From an uncultured Acidimicrobiales bacterium (GTDB lineage: Bacteria; Actinomycetota; Acidimicrobiia; Acidimicrobiales; SHLQ01), in assembly GCA_938015295.1 (NCBI GenBank), contig CALLQB010000053.1, positions 1-56,762 on the forward strand: 56,762 nucleotides of DNA, given 5' to 3'. Shown here one piece after another: positions 8,803 through 15,909 of this stretch. Both the position numbers and the translations under genes were made by a program. The notes under the pieces are model-generated. The model saw only the letters and a list, made by a program, of their open reading frames with translations. It ran no database searches and was not told where the DNA came from. Position 1 is the first letter of the stretch, and every line of letters starts with the position of its first letter.

Positions 8803-10235
8803 CAGACGTCGACCAAGCCCGGCGAGTCGTCGACCGACTCGAGTGGCTGTGACGGACCGTACGGTGTCGCCAGATGAGTCTCGCCCGCACGCCACCGCCT
8901 CGTCATCGACCGAATGACCCGAACTCCACCCACCGTGACCAGCGCATAGACGACCACGATGACGGAAAGGCTCAACCAAATCCACTCGGCATCGGTTACC
9001 GCGTCCTCGGTACGCAGTAGGCCATGCACCACCCAGGGTTGGCGGCCAACCTCGGTGGTTATCCAACCTGCTTCGAGCGCAACAATGGCCGCCGGACCAG
9101 CGACGACCAAGAGTCGGAGAAACCACACCGATTGTGGAAGCTGTCGTTTCCGCCAGTATCCAAAGCCTGCCCAGGCTGCTAGTACCACCAGTGCCGAGCC
9201 GATGCCGACCATCGTCTGAAACGCAAACCGAACCACGTTGACCGGCGGTTGGTCCTCGACGGGTACTTCGTTGAGGCCGGTCAACTCGCCGCCGAATGAG
9301 TTTGTCGCCATGAAGCTGGCCAAGCCCGGCACCGGAAGCTCGACACCTCCGACAATGCGCTCTCCATCGAAATACCCGCCGACCACCGCCGAGACTCTCG
9401 ACTCGGTTTCGGCCAATCCCTCGATGGCGGCGAGTTTCACCGGCTGCTCATCGGTGAGCCGTTGACCAGCGAAGTGGCCGATTGCCGGCTGGATAGGCGC
9501 GGCGATACAGGCAAACGCAAGCGGAATGGCAAGGCCAATCCGGTGATACCGGTCGGTGCGGCCACGCAACATAGCGGTGGCGTAGACCCCTGCAACGCAG
9601 AACCCAACCACCATGTAGGCGGCCAGAAACATGTGGAGGTACTGCAAACCAACAGCGCTGTTGAAGATGGCGGCGAGCGGATCGACATCGACCACCGACT
9701 GTTCGACGGTGCCACTCGGGCCGACGACCTCCTCAAGCCGGAAACCCGTCGGGGCGTTCATCCACGCATTAACCGACAGCACAAAGAAGGTGCCAGCCGC
9801 CCCGGCAATCATGATCGGCACCAGCATCAACGAATGCACCCGCGGCGGAATTCGATCCCACCCATACAGGTAGATGCCGATGAAGATCGCTTCGATGAAG
9901 AAGCTGATTCCCTCGAGCGCGAACGCCAGACCCATCACGTCGCCATACTGCGACATCAGTCCCGGCCACAGCAGCCCCATTTCGAAGCTCAGCACCGTGC
10001 CGGTGACCGCCCCGATCGCAAAGAGTACGGCAGCGACCTTCGACCAGCGCCTTGCCAATTCGATCGACACCGGATCGTCGTTGCGAATACCTCGCCGATG
10101 TGCCACGAAGATCATGGCCGGGAACGCCACGCCGAAGCAGGCGATGATGATGTGGTAGCCGAGCGTCAGCGCCATCTGGTTGCGAGCCGCGAGCAAATCT
10201 GACTCTGCGGCGCCGAAAAGCAACAACTGCAACAT
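8802..10235 (-). CDS. cydA: Cytochrome bd ubiquinol/menaquinol oxidase subunit I
   Basis: A 477-residue heme-bearing subunit of the high-affinity terminal oxidase. His28 (TLGYH) corresponds to the high-spin heme ligand. The His in QYLHMFLAAYM and the Met in TMVGIG match the heme b558 ligands, and EVGRQPW is the conserved GRQPW motif. The Q-loop region between helices (about residues 230-300) is of moderate length. The frame is open for 39 codons further upstream, but the ATG at 10235 follows a GGAG ribosome site 7-8 nt away and gives the family start MLQLLLF. It is first in a two-gene cydAB operon and allows respiration at low oxygen. Confidence 0.96.
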   Translation of the reverse strand: MLQLLLFGAAESDLLAARNQMALTLGYHIIIACFGVAFPAMIFVAHRRGIRNDDPVSIELARRWSKVAAVLFAIGAVTGTVLSFEMGLLWPGLMSQYGDVMGLAFALEGISFFIEAIFIGIYLYGWDRIPPRVHSLMLVPIMIAGAAGTFFVLSVNAWMNAPTGFRLEEVVGPSGTVEQSVVDVDPLAAIFNSAVGLQYLHMFLAAYMVVGFCVAGVYATAMLRGRTDRYHRIGLAIPLAFACIAAPIQPAIGHFAGQRLTDEQPVKLAAIEGLAETESRVSAVVGGYFDGERIVGGVELPVPGLASFMATNSFGGELTGLNEVPVEDQPPVNVVRFAFQTMVGIGSALVVLAAWAGFGYWRKRQLPQSVWFLRLLVVAGPAAIVALEAGWITTEVGRQPWVVHGLLRTEDAVTDAEWIWLSLSVIVVVYALVTVGGVRVIRSMTRRWRAGETHLATPYGPSQPLESVDDSPGLVDV

Positions 10236-10367
10236 GGAGACTCCGGGGACACGAGGAACCGAGAATGTTTCTTGCTTCCAGTCTCGCATCTTGGCAGCGC
10301 CTAGCTGAGGGTTAGGGGTCACAGCCTGGCCGTGACGCTCTGTTTGCTCCACTGGCAGGAAACGTCA

Positions 10368-10397
10368 TTGAGAAGGTGTTCGTGGGCCACCTACGAT
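10368..10397 (+). promoter_or_regulatory. Candidate sigma70-type promoter for the DUF2510/DUF4870 gene
   Basis: TTGAGA (10368-10373), an 18-bp spacer and TACGAT (10392-10397) lie in the gap divergent from cydA. The predicted transcription start (about 10404) is downstream of the GTG at 10376. This supports the in-frame GTG at 10427 as the real translation start. Confidence 0.45.
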
Positions 10398-10426
10398 GGA
10401 GCGTACGGACAACCGAAAGCAGCGGC

Positions 10427-11290
10427 GTGGATAACAGCAACGACGATCTTCAGGACGACTCGACAAGTTTCGACAGCGTTGCCGAGGTCGACCTCCCCGA
10501 CAGCCCTGACACGAGCTTCATTCCTCCGCCGCCACCCCCATCACCTGGCTTTGCCGCTCCGGCAGCTGCATCGCCTGAGGTTCCCGAGTTCGAAGCGTCG
10601 CCGTCGTTTGCCGAAGCGCCAACGTTTGCACCGCCCTCCGATACCGCTACTCCCCCGCCAAACAAAGCCGCGGCACCCGCACCCGCACCTCCTCCCAGTC
10701 AAGCGTCATTCGCCCCAGAGGCGCCAGCTCCCGAGCCACCCGCAGCCGCCACCGTTGAGCCAACCGACTTCGAACCCCTCTCCGCTCCAGCATCTGCCGC
10801 ATCGAATCCGGCGCCAGGTTGGTACCCGGCCCCGGGCGGCCAGCGCTACTGGGACGGTGTGCAGTGGACCCAGCACACCGCGCCAGCTCCCGAGACACTC
10901 GCGGCAGGCACCGGGGTATCTGCCGCAAGCAACGGCGCCCTAGTAGCCGGCGTCACTGCCGAAGACAAACAAATGGCGATGTTCGCTCACGTTGGGCAGC
11001 TGCTCGGGCTTGTATCGGGCATCGGCGGATTCTTGGTGCCGCTAGTTCTGATGTTCACGAAAGGTAAAGAATCAGATTTCGTGCGCCGCGCAGCGGTTGA
11101 GTCGCTCAACTTTTGGATAACTGGCCTCATGGCTTCGATCGTCGCTGGTGTGTTGATTTTGCTGCTTGTTGGCATCATTTTGTTGCCGCTCGTTCTGCTG
11201 GCTTGGTTGATCTTCCCGATCATTGCCGGCCTCAAAACCTACGAGGGCGTCGACTACCGGTACCCGTTCAACATCCGTCTGATCTCCTAG
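10427..11290 (+). CDS. DUF2510-DUF4870 membrane protein
   Basis: About 287 residues. An acidic, Pro/Ala-rich disordered part (about 1-125) is followed by a DUF2510 motif (PAPGWYPAPGGQRYWDG with QWTQHT), common in actinobacterial membrane proteins. A C-terminal DUF4870 domain starts near KQMAMFAHVGQLLGL and has three or four hydrophobic helices, ending GLKTYEGVDYRYPF. DUF4870 proteins are Tic20-like in fold, but their role is unknown. I chose GTG 10427 because a promoter places the transcript start after the earlier GTG at 10376, which would add 17 residues. It is transcribed away from cydA and is followed by yaaA after 29 bp. Confidence 0.85.
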   Translation: MDNSNDDLQDDSTSFDSVAEVDLPDSPDTSFIPPPPPPSPGFAAPAAASPEVPEFEASPSFAEAPTFAPPSDTATPPPNKAAAPAPAPPPSQASFAPEAPAPEPPAAATVEPTDFEPLSAPASAASNPAPGWYPAPGGQRYWDGVQWTQHTAPAPETLAAGTGVSAASNGALVAGVTAEDKQMAMFAHVGQLLGLVSGIGGFLVPLVLMFTKGKESDFVRRAAVESLNFWITGLMASIVAGVLILLLVGIILLPLVLLAWLIFPIIAGLKTYEGVDYRYPFNIRLIS

Positions 11291-11307
11291 AGCCGCTCCA
11301 GAGTTTC

Positions 11308-11313
11308 TATGCT
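11308..11313 (+). promoter_or_regulatory. -10 box for leaderless yaaA mRNA
   Basis: TATGCT ends 6 nt before the yaaA ATG, so the transcript would begin at or beside the start codon. No clear -35 or ribosome-binding sequence is seen. Confidence 0.35.
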
Positions 11314-11319
11314 GTTTCT

Positions 11320-12084
11320 ATGCTCCTAGTTCTCTCTCCAGCGAAGACGCTCGATTACGAATCGCCGCTGCCTACGCGGAAACACTCAGTGCCCGAGATG
11401 ATCGACGAGTCCGCTGAGCTCATCGGCGTGCTCGCGAAGAAGAACCCCGACGCCATCGGCAAACTGATGGGCCTCTCGCCTAACCTTGCCGAACTCAACT
11501 TCGAGCGCTACCAGGATTGGTCGACCGACTTCACCCGCACCAACGCTCGGCCTGCAGTTCTGGCGTTCAAAGGCGATGTGTACATGGGCATGGACGTCGG
11601 CCAATACTCCGAGCGCGACTTCACGCACGCGCAGAAAACAGTTCGCATCCTGTCGGGGCTTCACGGCGTCCTACGTCCTCTGGATCTGATGCAGCCGTAT
11701 CGGCTTGAGATGGGCACCGAGCTGAAGACACCTCGCGGGAAGAATCTGTATGAGTTCTGGGGCGACCGAGTCACCGAACGACTCAATGCCGATCTCGCTG
11801 AACGCAAAACCAACCTTCTCGTCAACCTGGCATCGAAGGAGTACTTCGGGGTGGTGAAGCCTGCGAAGCTCGAGGCGAACATCGTCTCACCGGTGTTTCT
11901 TGACGAAAAGAACGGCAACTACAAGATCATCAGTTTCTTCGCGAAGCGGGCGCGGGGCACGATGGCTTCGTGGATCGTACAGAACCGGGTGAAGTCGGCA
12001 AAGGCGCTCACCGGATTCGATGGCATGGGCTATGCCTATGACCCCGAACGAAGCACAGCAGACTCGCCGACGTTCATTCGCTAG
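11320..12084 (+). CDS. yaaA: Peroxide stress protein YaaA (UPF0246/DUF328)
   Basis: A 254-residue protein of the YaaA family. It begins MLLVLSPAKTLDYESPLP, the family N-terminus, and carries the conserved FNGDVY-like segment (AFKGDVYMGMD), LSGLHGVLRPLD, PYRLEMGTEL and LVNLASKEYF. In E. coli, YaaA limits free iron and protects DNA and proteins during hydrogen peroxide stress. The frame is open far upstream, but the ATG at 11320 gives the family start. The 3' end overlaps the convergent thioesterase-like gene by 11 bp. Function is assigned by family. Confidence 0.95.
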   Translation: MLLVLSPAKTLDYESPLPTRKHSVPEMIDESAELIGVLAKKNPDAIGKLMGLSPNLAELNFERYQDWSTDFTRTNARPAVLAFKGDVYMGMDVGQYSERDFTHAQKTVRILSGLHGVLRPLDLMQPYRLEMGTELKTPRGKNLYEFWGDRVTERLNADLAERKTNLLVNLASKEYFGVVKPAKLEANIVSPVFLDEKNGNYKIISFFAKRARGTMASWIVQNRVKSAKALTGFDGMGYAYDPERSTADSPTFIR

Positions 12085-12877
12085 CGTCGGTCAGCAGTAG
12101 CCCCACCTGACGTGACTGGGCAACAAGGGCACCCGTCGAATCCCACAGTGCGCCGTCTTCGATCATGCGGCCGTCGCTGAGGTCGGTGCTTTCGAACCGG
12201 GCTCGAATCCAGCCGTGCGCTGGCCGCCGGCGAACATGCACGGTGAGCTCGATGGTCGGCACCCAGCCAATAAACCCAAGAGCCCCGAAGAGCGACGGTG
12301 GAAATGCGTCGGCGAAAAGAGGTAGGGCAAAAGTGTCGATCGGGCGGTCGTCGGAGAACCGGATCCATCCCGACACGACCGCTGCCCCCGCTTGGCCTGC
12401 TAGCGCCTGATCTGGATGGAGTCGAACGTCGACCCGGTCGCGAATTGGCAGATCGACACCTTGTTCAAGACCCGACCGCTCGACGCACTCCTCCACCGGG
12501 GGTAGTGCGGGCGGGTCGATCTGCAGAGGGGCTTCTCCAGGCTCACCGAGATCGGCGAAACCCGCCACGACGTGAATTCGCTGTTTGTCGGCCTGCGTCA
12601 GTTCGCCTTGCAACGTCGAGAGGGTCCGCCCACTCCGGATGAGCGCCGCCGAGACAACTCCTGGCTGATCTCCCGACCCGGGCCGTAGGAAATGTGTGGT
12701 GACGGTTAGCGGGTCGGGGTGGGCGCTGAGCTCTCGCATCGCTCGCAGTACCGACGACAACAGATAGCCGCCATTGGGGTTGTCGCCGATGTTCCAGGCG
12801 CTGGTGACCTGCGTCGACCACTCGCCGTCCGCTCCGCCGACGATCGCCGAATCTGCATCAAATTGCCAGGTACTCAT
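12074..12877 (-). CDS. Thioesterase-like acyl-CoA protein (TesB-type double hotdog)
   Basis: A 267-residue protein resembling the acyl-CoA thioesterase family with two hotdog halves. The first half contains WNIGDNPNGGYLLSSVLRAM and the second SLFGALGFIGWVPTIELTVHVRR, the typical strand leading to the active-site region. These proteins hydrolyse acyl-CoA or bind acyl groups; chain preference cannot be told. I took the ATG at 12877 (MSTWQFDADS) because the longer frame adds basic residues unlike the family. It is divergent from the DUF1330 gene and overlaps yaaA by 11 bp at the 3' ends. Confidence 0.82.
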   Translation of the reverse strand: MSTWQFDADSAIVGGADGEWSTQVTSAWNIGDNPNGGYLLSSVLRAMRELSAHPDPLTVTTHFLRPGSGDQPGVVSAALIRSGRTLSTLQGELTQADKQRIHVVAGFADLGEPGEAPLQIDPPALPPVEECVERSGLEQGVDLPIRDRVDVRLHPDQALAGQAGAAVVSGWIRFSDDRPIDTFALPLFADAFPPSLFGALGFIGWVPTIELTVHVRRRPAHGWIRARFESTDLSDGRMIEDGALWDSTGALVAQSRQVGLLLTDASE

Positions 12878-12906
12878 GGCGCTATCTTGGCGCAGATTTG
12901 ACCGGC

Positions 12907-12912
12907 TAGGTT
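12907..12912 (+). promoter_or_regulatory. -10 box for leaderless DUF1330 mRNA
   Basis: TAGGTT is followed by 7 nt and then the ATG at 12920. It fits the leaderless pattern seen at several starts in this window. Confidence 0.35.
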
Positions 12913-12919
12913 TCTTCTC

Positions 12920-13339
12920 ATGCCACATATCGACCCCTCCTCAGAAGCCTTCGCCAAGGTCGTCGCCGATGCTAAGACGATGTCGGGCCCGATTCGTATG
13001 ATCAACCTGCTCAAATTCAAAGATGTGGCCGACTATGGCGACGTGCCCGACCCGGCGGGCGAGGGGGCACCTAGCACGGGGGCCGAAGCGTACGCCAGGT
13101 ACGGCCGCGTGGCCGTTGGAGAGATCGCCACCGTTGGCGGCTCGATCTTTTATGCCGCGCAAGCCGACATGACGGTCATCGGCCCGAGTGAAGAAGACTG
13201 GGACCAAGTCGCCATTGCCGAATATCCGAGTCGGGCTGCGTTCCTGGAAATGCTTGCGAAACCGAGCTATCAGGCGGGCATAGTTCATCGTGTGGCCGGC
13301 TTGGCCGACACCCGCCTCATCATGACTTCGGGCTTCTAA
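12920..13339 (+). CDS. DUF1330-family protein
   Basis: A 139-residue soluble protein of the dimeric alpha/beta-barrel type. It shows IRMINLLKFKDVADY near the start, the AYARYGRVA helix, and the closing AIAEYPSRAAFLEMLAKPSYQ, which match DUF1330/EthD-like folds. No catalytic role is established for the family. The ATG lies 42 bp from the divergent thioesterase-like gene, and a small membrane protein gene starts 6 bp after its stop, so the two are probably one transcript. Confidence 0.8.
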   Translation: MPHIDPSSEAFAKVVADAKTMSGPIRMINLLKFKDVADYGDVPDPAGEGAPSTGAEAYARYGRVAVGEIATVGGSIFYAAQADMTVIGPSEEDWDQVAIAEYPSRAAFLEMLAKPSYQAGIVHRVAGLADTRLIMTSGF

Positions 13340-13345
13340 GGGCCC

Positions 13346-13801
13346 ATGGCAACCGCAGTCGAACGCCGAATTACCGAGCGGGTTGGCAAAGAGTTGGGTA
13401 AGGAGGTGCGGCTCGCCACACCGATGACGTCGATGCCCACCGCTGTCGCTATCGGATTTCCCTTGCTCGCCGTTGCGGCACTGATCTTTCTTGCGCTCGG
13501 CAACGCCTCCTCGAGTCTGATGCTCGGCCTGCTAACGCTGGCCACCGTCTTCGGTCTGATGCTAGGGAGGTCACAGCGGCTCTTTGTGGTGACCGACGAA
13601 GGCGTGTCGTTGTACCGGGTCAAACCATTTTCGCTGCTGAAACCAGCGGCCGTCGACAAAACGGTTGATCCGCACAATCTGGTCGTCGAGTACAAGCCAC
13701 GCGGCTTCAACTACCGCACCAAAGTTGAAGGCAAGAAGTACCTCGTGAAGCGCCGCTTCGTCGAGCCCTACCTCGCCTACATCAAGAGCGTCGACGACTA
13801 G
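13346..13801 (+). CDS. Small membrane protein of unknown function
   Basis: A 151-residue protein I do not recognise. A charged amphipathic N-terminus (about 1-30) precedes two hydrophobic helices (about 34-52 and 57-73). A soluble, strongly basic C-terminal part follows, beginning SQRLFVVTDEGVSLYRV, which reads like a PH-like or YdbS-like beta domain. It follows DUF1330 after 6 bp. The codon use is like its neighbours and the start ATG is unambiguous. Confidence 0.75.
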   Translation: MATAVERRITERVGKELGKEVRLATPMTSMPTAVAIGFPLLAVAALIFLALGNASSSLMLGLLTLATVFGLMLGRSQRLFVVTDEGVSLYRVKPFSLLKPAAVDKTVDPHNLVVEYKPRGFNYRTKVEGKKYLVKRRFVEPYLAYIKSVDD

Positions 13802-13845
13802 CCCGCAACCATCGCCCCCTCAACCCCCGAAATTTTGCCGGATCC

Positions 13846-13871
13846 TGACGCAAAAGGGTCACTTTGTGTCA
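13846..13871. terminator. Weak hairpin between convergent genes
   Basis: TGACGCAAA (13846-13854) and TTTGTGTCA (13863-13871) can pair over 9 bp with one G-T pair and an 8-nt loop. It lies between the convergent small membrane protein gene and the methyltransferase gene. Confidence 0.35.
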
Positions 13872-13892
13872 ACAGTTTGTGTTGCGCGGGAG

Positions 13893-14510
13893 TTAGGCGG
13901 GTTGTACCGCTTTTCCAATGTGGAAATACGACCAGGGTTTCGGCCCATCCGCGAAGTCGGCATCGGACCACGCGATCTCGAAGCCCGCGTTGGTCAACAG
14001 TTCGGGATGGTTGCGGCTCACGTGGCAACCATCGAAGAGCCTCTTCTGCACGGGGTCGATCCGGAATTGCCAGGCCTGCAGCCGCTCGTCGGGCGCCAAC
14101 CCATGCTCGCAGAAATGCAACGCACCGCCGGGTTTGATGACCCGCCGCAGTTCGGACAGCGCAGCCATCGGGTCAGCAATAGTGCAAAGGGTGAAGGTCA
14201 GCACGCCGGCGTCACAACTGTTGTCGTCAAGCGGGATGCGTTGCCCGTCGAGCCCAACAAACTCGACGTCGATCGGCGAAGCGGCCAAACGTTCGGCGGC
14301 GAGCTGCTGACCGAGCACCGCCGGGTCAATTGCGTACACCTTCGAGACTTCTGGCGGGTAGTACGGGAGATTAGTGCCCGAACCGAATCCCGGCTCGACC
14401 ACCACACCGCTGATCCCCTCAAGACACCGGGTGCGCCACCTCCCCACCGACTCGGTACCACAGGCCTTGTCGATGAATCGTGGAAGCAGTTGATCTCGGT
14501 AGAAGCCCAT
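13893..14510 (-). CDS. Class I SAM-dependent methyltransferase
   Basis: A 205-residue methyltransferase of the Methyltransf_11 type. Motif I is VVEPGFGSGTNLPYY, motif II acidic YAIDP, motif III includes DNSCDAGVLTFTLC, and RRVIKPGGALHFCEHG follows. The order MGFYRDQLLPRFID at the start and the C-terminal WSYFHIGKA resemble small methyltransferases related to METTL7/UbiE-like proteins. The substrate is unknown. The ATG at 14510 is preferred to a TTG three codons upstream. TAGGAT lies 8 nt before this ATG, suggesting a leaderless transcript divergent from the reductase gene. Confidence 0.85.
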   Translation of the reverse strand: MGFYRDQLLPRFIDKACGTESVGRWRTRCLEGISGVVVEPGFGSGTNLPYYPPEVSKVYAIDPAVLGQQLAAERLAASPIDVEFVGLDGQRIPLDDNSCDAGVLTFTLCTIADPMAALSELRRVIKPGGALHFCEHGLAPDERLQAWQFRIDPVQKRLFDGCHVSRNHPELLTNAGFEIAWSDADFADGPKPWSYFHIGKAVQPA

Positions 14511-14560
14511 GGCTGCCAATCCTACGTTTCATGCCGACGCTCCGGCAGGTCGACGCACGG

Positions 14561-14566
14561 TACCCT
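14561..14566 (+). promoter_or_regulatory. -10 box for leaderless reductase mRNA
   Basis: TACCCT is followed by 7 nt and then the ATG at 14574. No ribosome-binding sequence is visible. Confidence 0.3.
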
Positions 14567-14573
14567 CACTGCC

Positions 14574-15116
14574 ATGGTTCGTTGTTCGGTCTATATCGCA
14601 GCCAGTCTCGACGGATACATCGCAGGCCCCAACGGATCGCTCGAGTGGCTCGAAAGTATCCCCCCTCTCGACGATGAGGATTACGGCTACAGCAATTTCA
14701 CCGCCGACGTCGACACCCTGGTAATGGGCCGCAACACCTACGAAGCGGTCGCCGCTATGGATGTCGACTGGCCCTACGAAATGCCGGTGATGGTCCTGAC
14801 GTCGCGACCTCTCGACGTGCCCGCCGACCTCAAAGAGAGGGTTTTCCCAGTTGCAGGAGACCCTCATACGTTGATCGCCTCGCTCGGCGAGGCCGGCGCC
14901 CGTCATGTTTGGATCGACGGCGGAGCTGCCATCACCAGTTTTCTCAACGCCTCGTTGATCGACCGACTCATCATCACCACCGTCCCGATCCTGCTCGGCG
15001 GAGGAGCACCGCTATTTGGCCCTTTGGCAAACGAGCGCAAACTGCAGCTGATTTCCTCAGCGAGTTTCGACAACGGTCTCACCCAAGCGACCTACGTGCC
15101 GGTTTCAAGCGAGTAG
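14574..15116 (+). CDS. Dihydrofolate reductase-like protein (RibD C-terminal family)
   Basis: A 180-residue NADPH-dependent reductase-like protein. SVYIAASLDGYIAGPNGSLE is the characteristic start of the RibD_C/YyaP-YwjB group. LVMGRNTYEAV and the helix-strand HVWIDGGAAITSFL are the nucleotide-binding signatures, and the region PILLGGGAPLFG closes the fold. Proteins of this group resemble DHFR, but their substrates are mostly unknown. The much longer upstream frame is the shadow of the opposite-strand methyltransferase; the ATG at 14574 fits the family. A HAD phosphatase follows after 21 bp. Confidence 0.88.
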   Translation: MVRCSVYIAASLDGYIAGPNGSLEWLESIPPLDDEDYGYSNFTADVDTLVMGRNTYEAVAAMDVDWPYEMPVMVLTSRPLDVPADLKERVFPVAGDPHTLIASLGEAGARHVWIDGGAAITSFLNASLIDRLIITTVPILLGGGAPLFGPLANERKLQLISSASFDNGLTQATYVPVSSE

Positions 15117-15125
15117 TACCTGTCG

Positions 15126-15131
15126 TACACT
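15126..15131 (+). promoter_or_regulatory. -10 box for leaderless HAD phosphatase mRNA
   Basis: TACACT ends exactly 6 nt before the ATG at 15138, within the 21-bp gap after the reductase gene. Confidence 0.35.
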
Positions 15132-15137
15132 TCGGCG

Positions 15138-15839
15138 ATGCCGACCCCGCGTTACCCAGTGGTGCTGTTCGATCTCGACCACACGTTGTTCGACTTCGAA
15201 GCGTCGAAGAAGTTGGCCTTCGCCGAGGTGCTCGAAGCCCACGACCACGACTCGAACGACGACGTTGTTGCGCAGTTCGCGGAGGTCGAAAAGCCGTTGT
15301 GGGCGGGCCTTGAATCCGGAGATCTCACGCTCGACACGCTGAATTACGCCCGTTGGTCGGGGCTGGTCGATGCTGCAGGAATAGCTGCCGACCCTGCTTC
15401 GCTCGCCGCCGGTTACCTTGCCGGCCTCGGCCGACATGGCGGCTTGTTTCCCGGCGCCCGCGAGGTACTCGATGCTTTGCATCGACGATGCACCCTGGGG
15501 CTGATCACCAACGGCTACGCCGAAGTTCAGCGCGCCAGGCTCGACAACTTCGATCTCGGCCGGTATTTCGACGTGATGGTCATTTCGAGCGAGATCGGCG
15601 TCGCGAAGCCTGATCCCCGGTTCTTCGATAGCGCCATGAGCCAATTGCAGGGTCGAAGCGACCTGGTCAAGGAACAGATTTTGGTCATTGGCGACAGTCT
15701 GACCTCCGATATGGCAGGCGCGGTCGGTTACGGACTGCCCGCTTGTTGGTACAACCCACACGGCGCCCCCCGCCCCGACCATCTCGACATCGATCACACC
15801 GTGACGACCCTCCACGAAACCCTCGACATCATCCTCTGA
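15138..15839 (+). CDS. YjjG-like HAD phosphatase (noncanonical pyrimidine nucleotidase)
   Basis: A 233-residue HAD hydrolase. Motif I is LFDLDHTLFDFE with the nucleophile/acid Asp pair, motif II is LITNGY, the motif III Lys is in VAKPDPRFF, and motif IV is IGDSLTSDMAGAVGYG. A helical cap lies between about residues 20 and 95. The phrase TNGYAEVQRARL is typical of YjjG, which dephosphorylates pyrimidine nucleoside monophosphates and noncanonical nucleotides. The substrate is inferred from family. It converges on lhr with a 70-bp gap that shows only a 5-bp hairpin (TCACC-CGG-GGTGA). Confidence 0.9.
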   Translation: MPTPRYPVVLFDLDHTLFDFEASKKLAFAEVLEAHDHDSNDDVVAQFAEVEKPLWAGLESGDLTLDTLNYARWSGLVDAAGIAADPASLAAGYLAGLGRHGGLFPGAREVLDALHRRCTLGLITNGYAEVQRARLDNFDLGRYFDVMVISSEIGVAKPDPRFFDSAMSQLQGRSDLVKEQILVIGDSLTSDMAGAVGYGLPACWYNPHGAPRPDHLDIDHTVTTLHETLDIIL

Positions 15840-15909
15840 CAGCACCCAACCTCACGTTCTGTTGTTGCAAAGCGACACGTCAGGTCACCCGGGGTGAAAA
15901 TTTCGGGAT

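Noticed and set aside
13866..15116. A 416-codon version of the DHFR-like reductase
   Set aside because: The first 236 codons are antisense to the methyltransferase; the family start is at 14574.
13824..15906. A shared CCCGAAATTTT motif in two convergent gaps (near 13826 and, inverted, near 15896)
   Set aside because: Only 11 bp and two copies; could be chance, with no associated structure.
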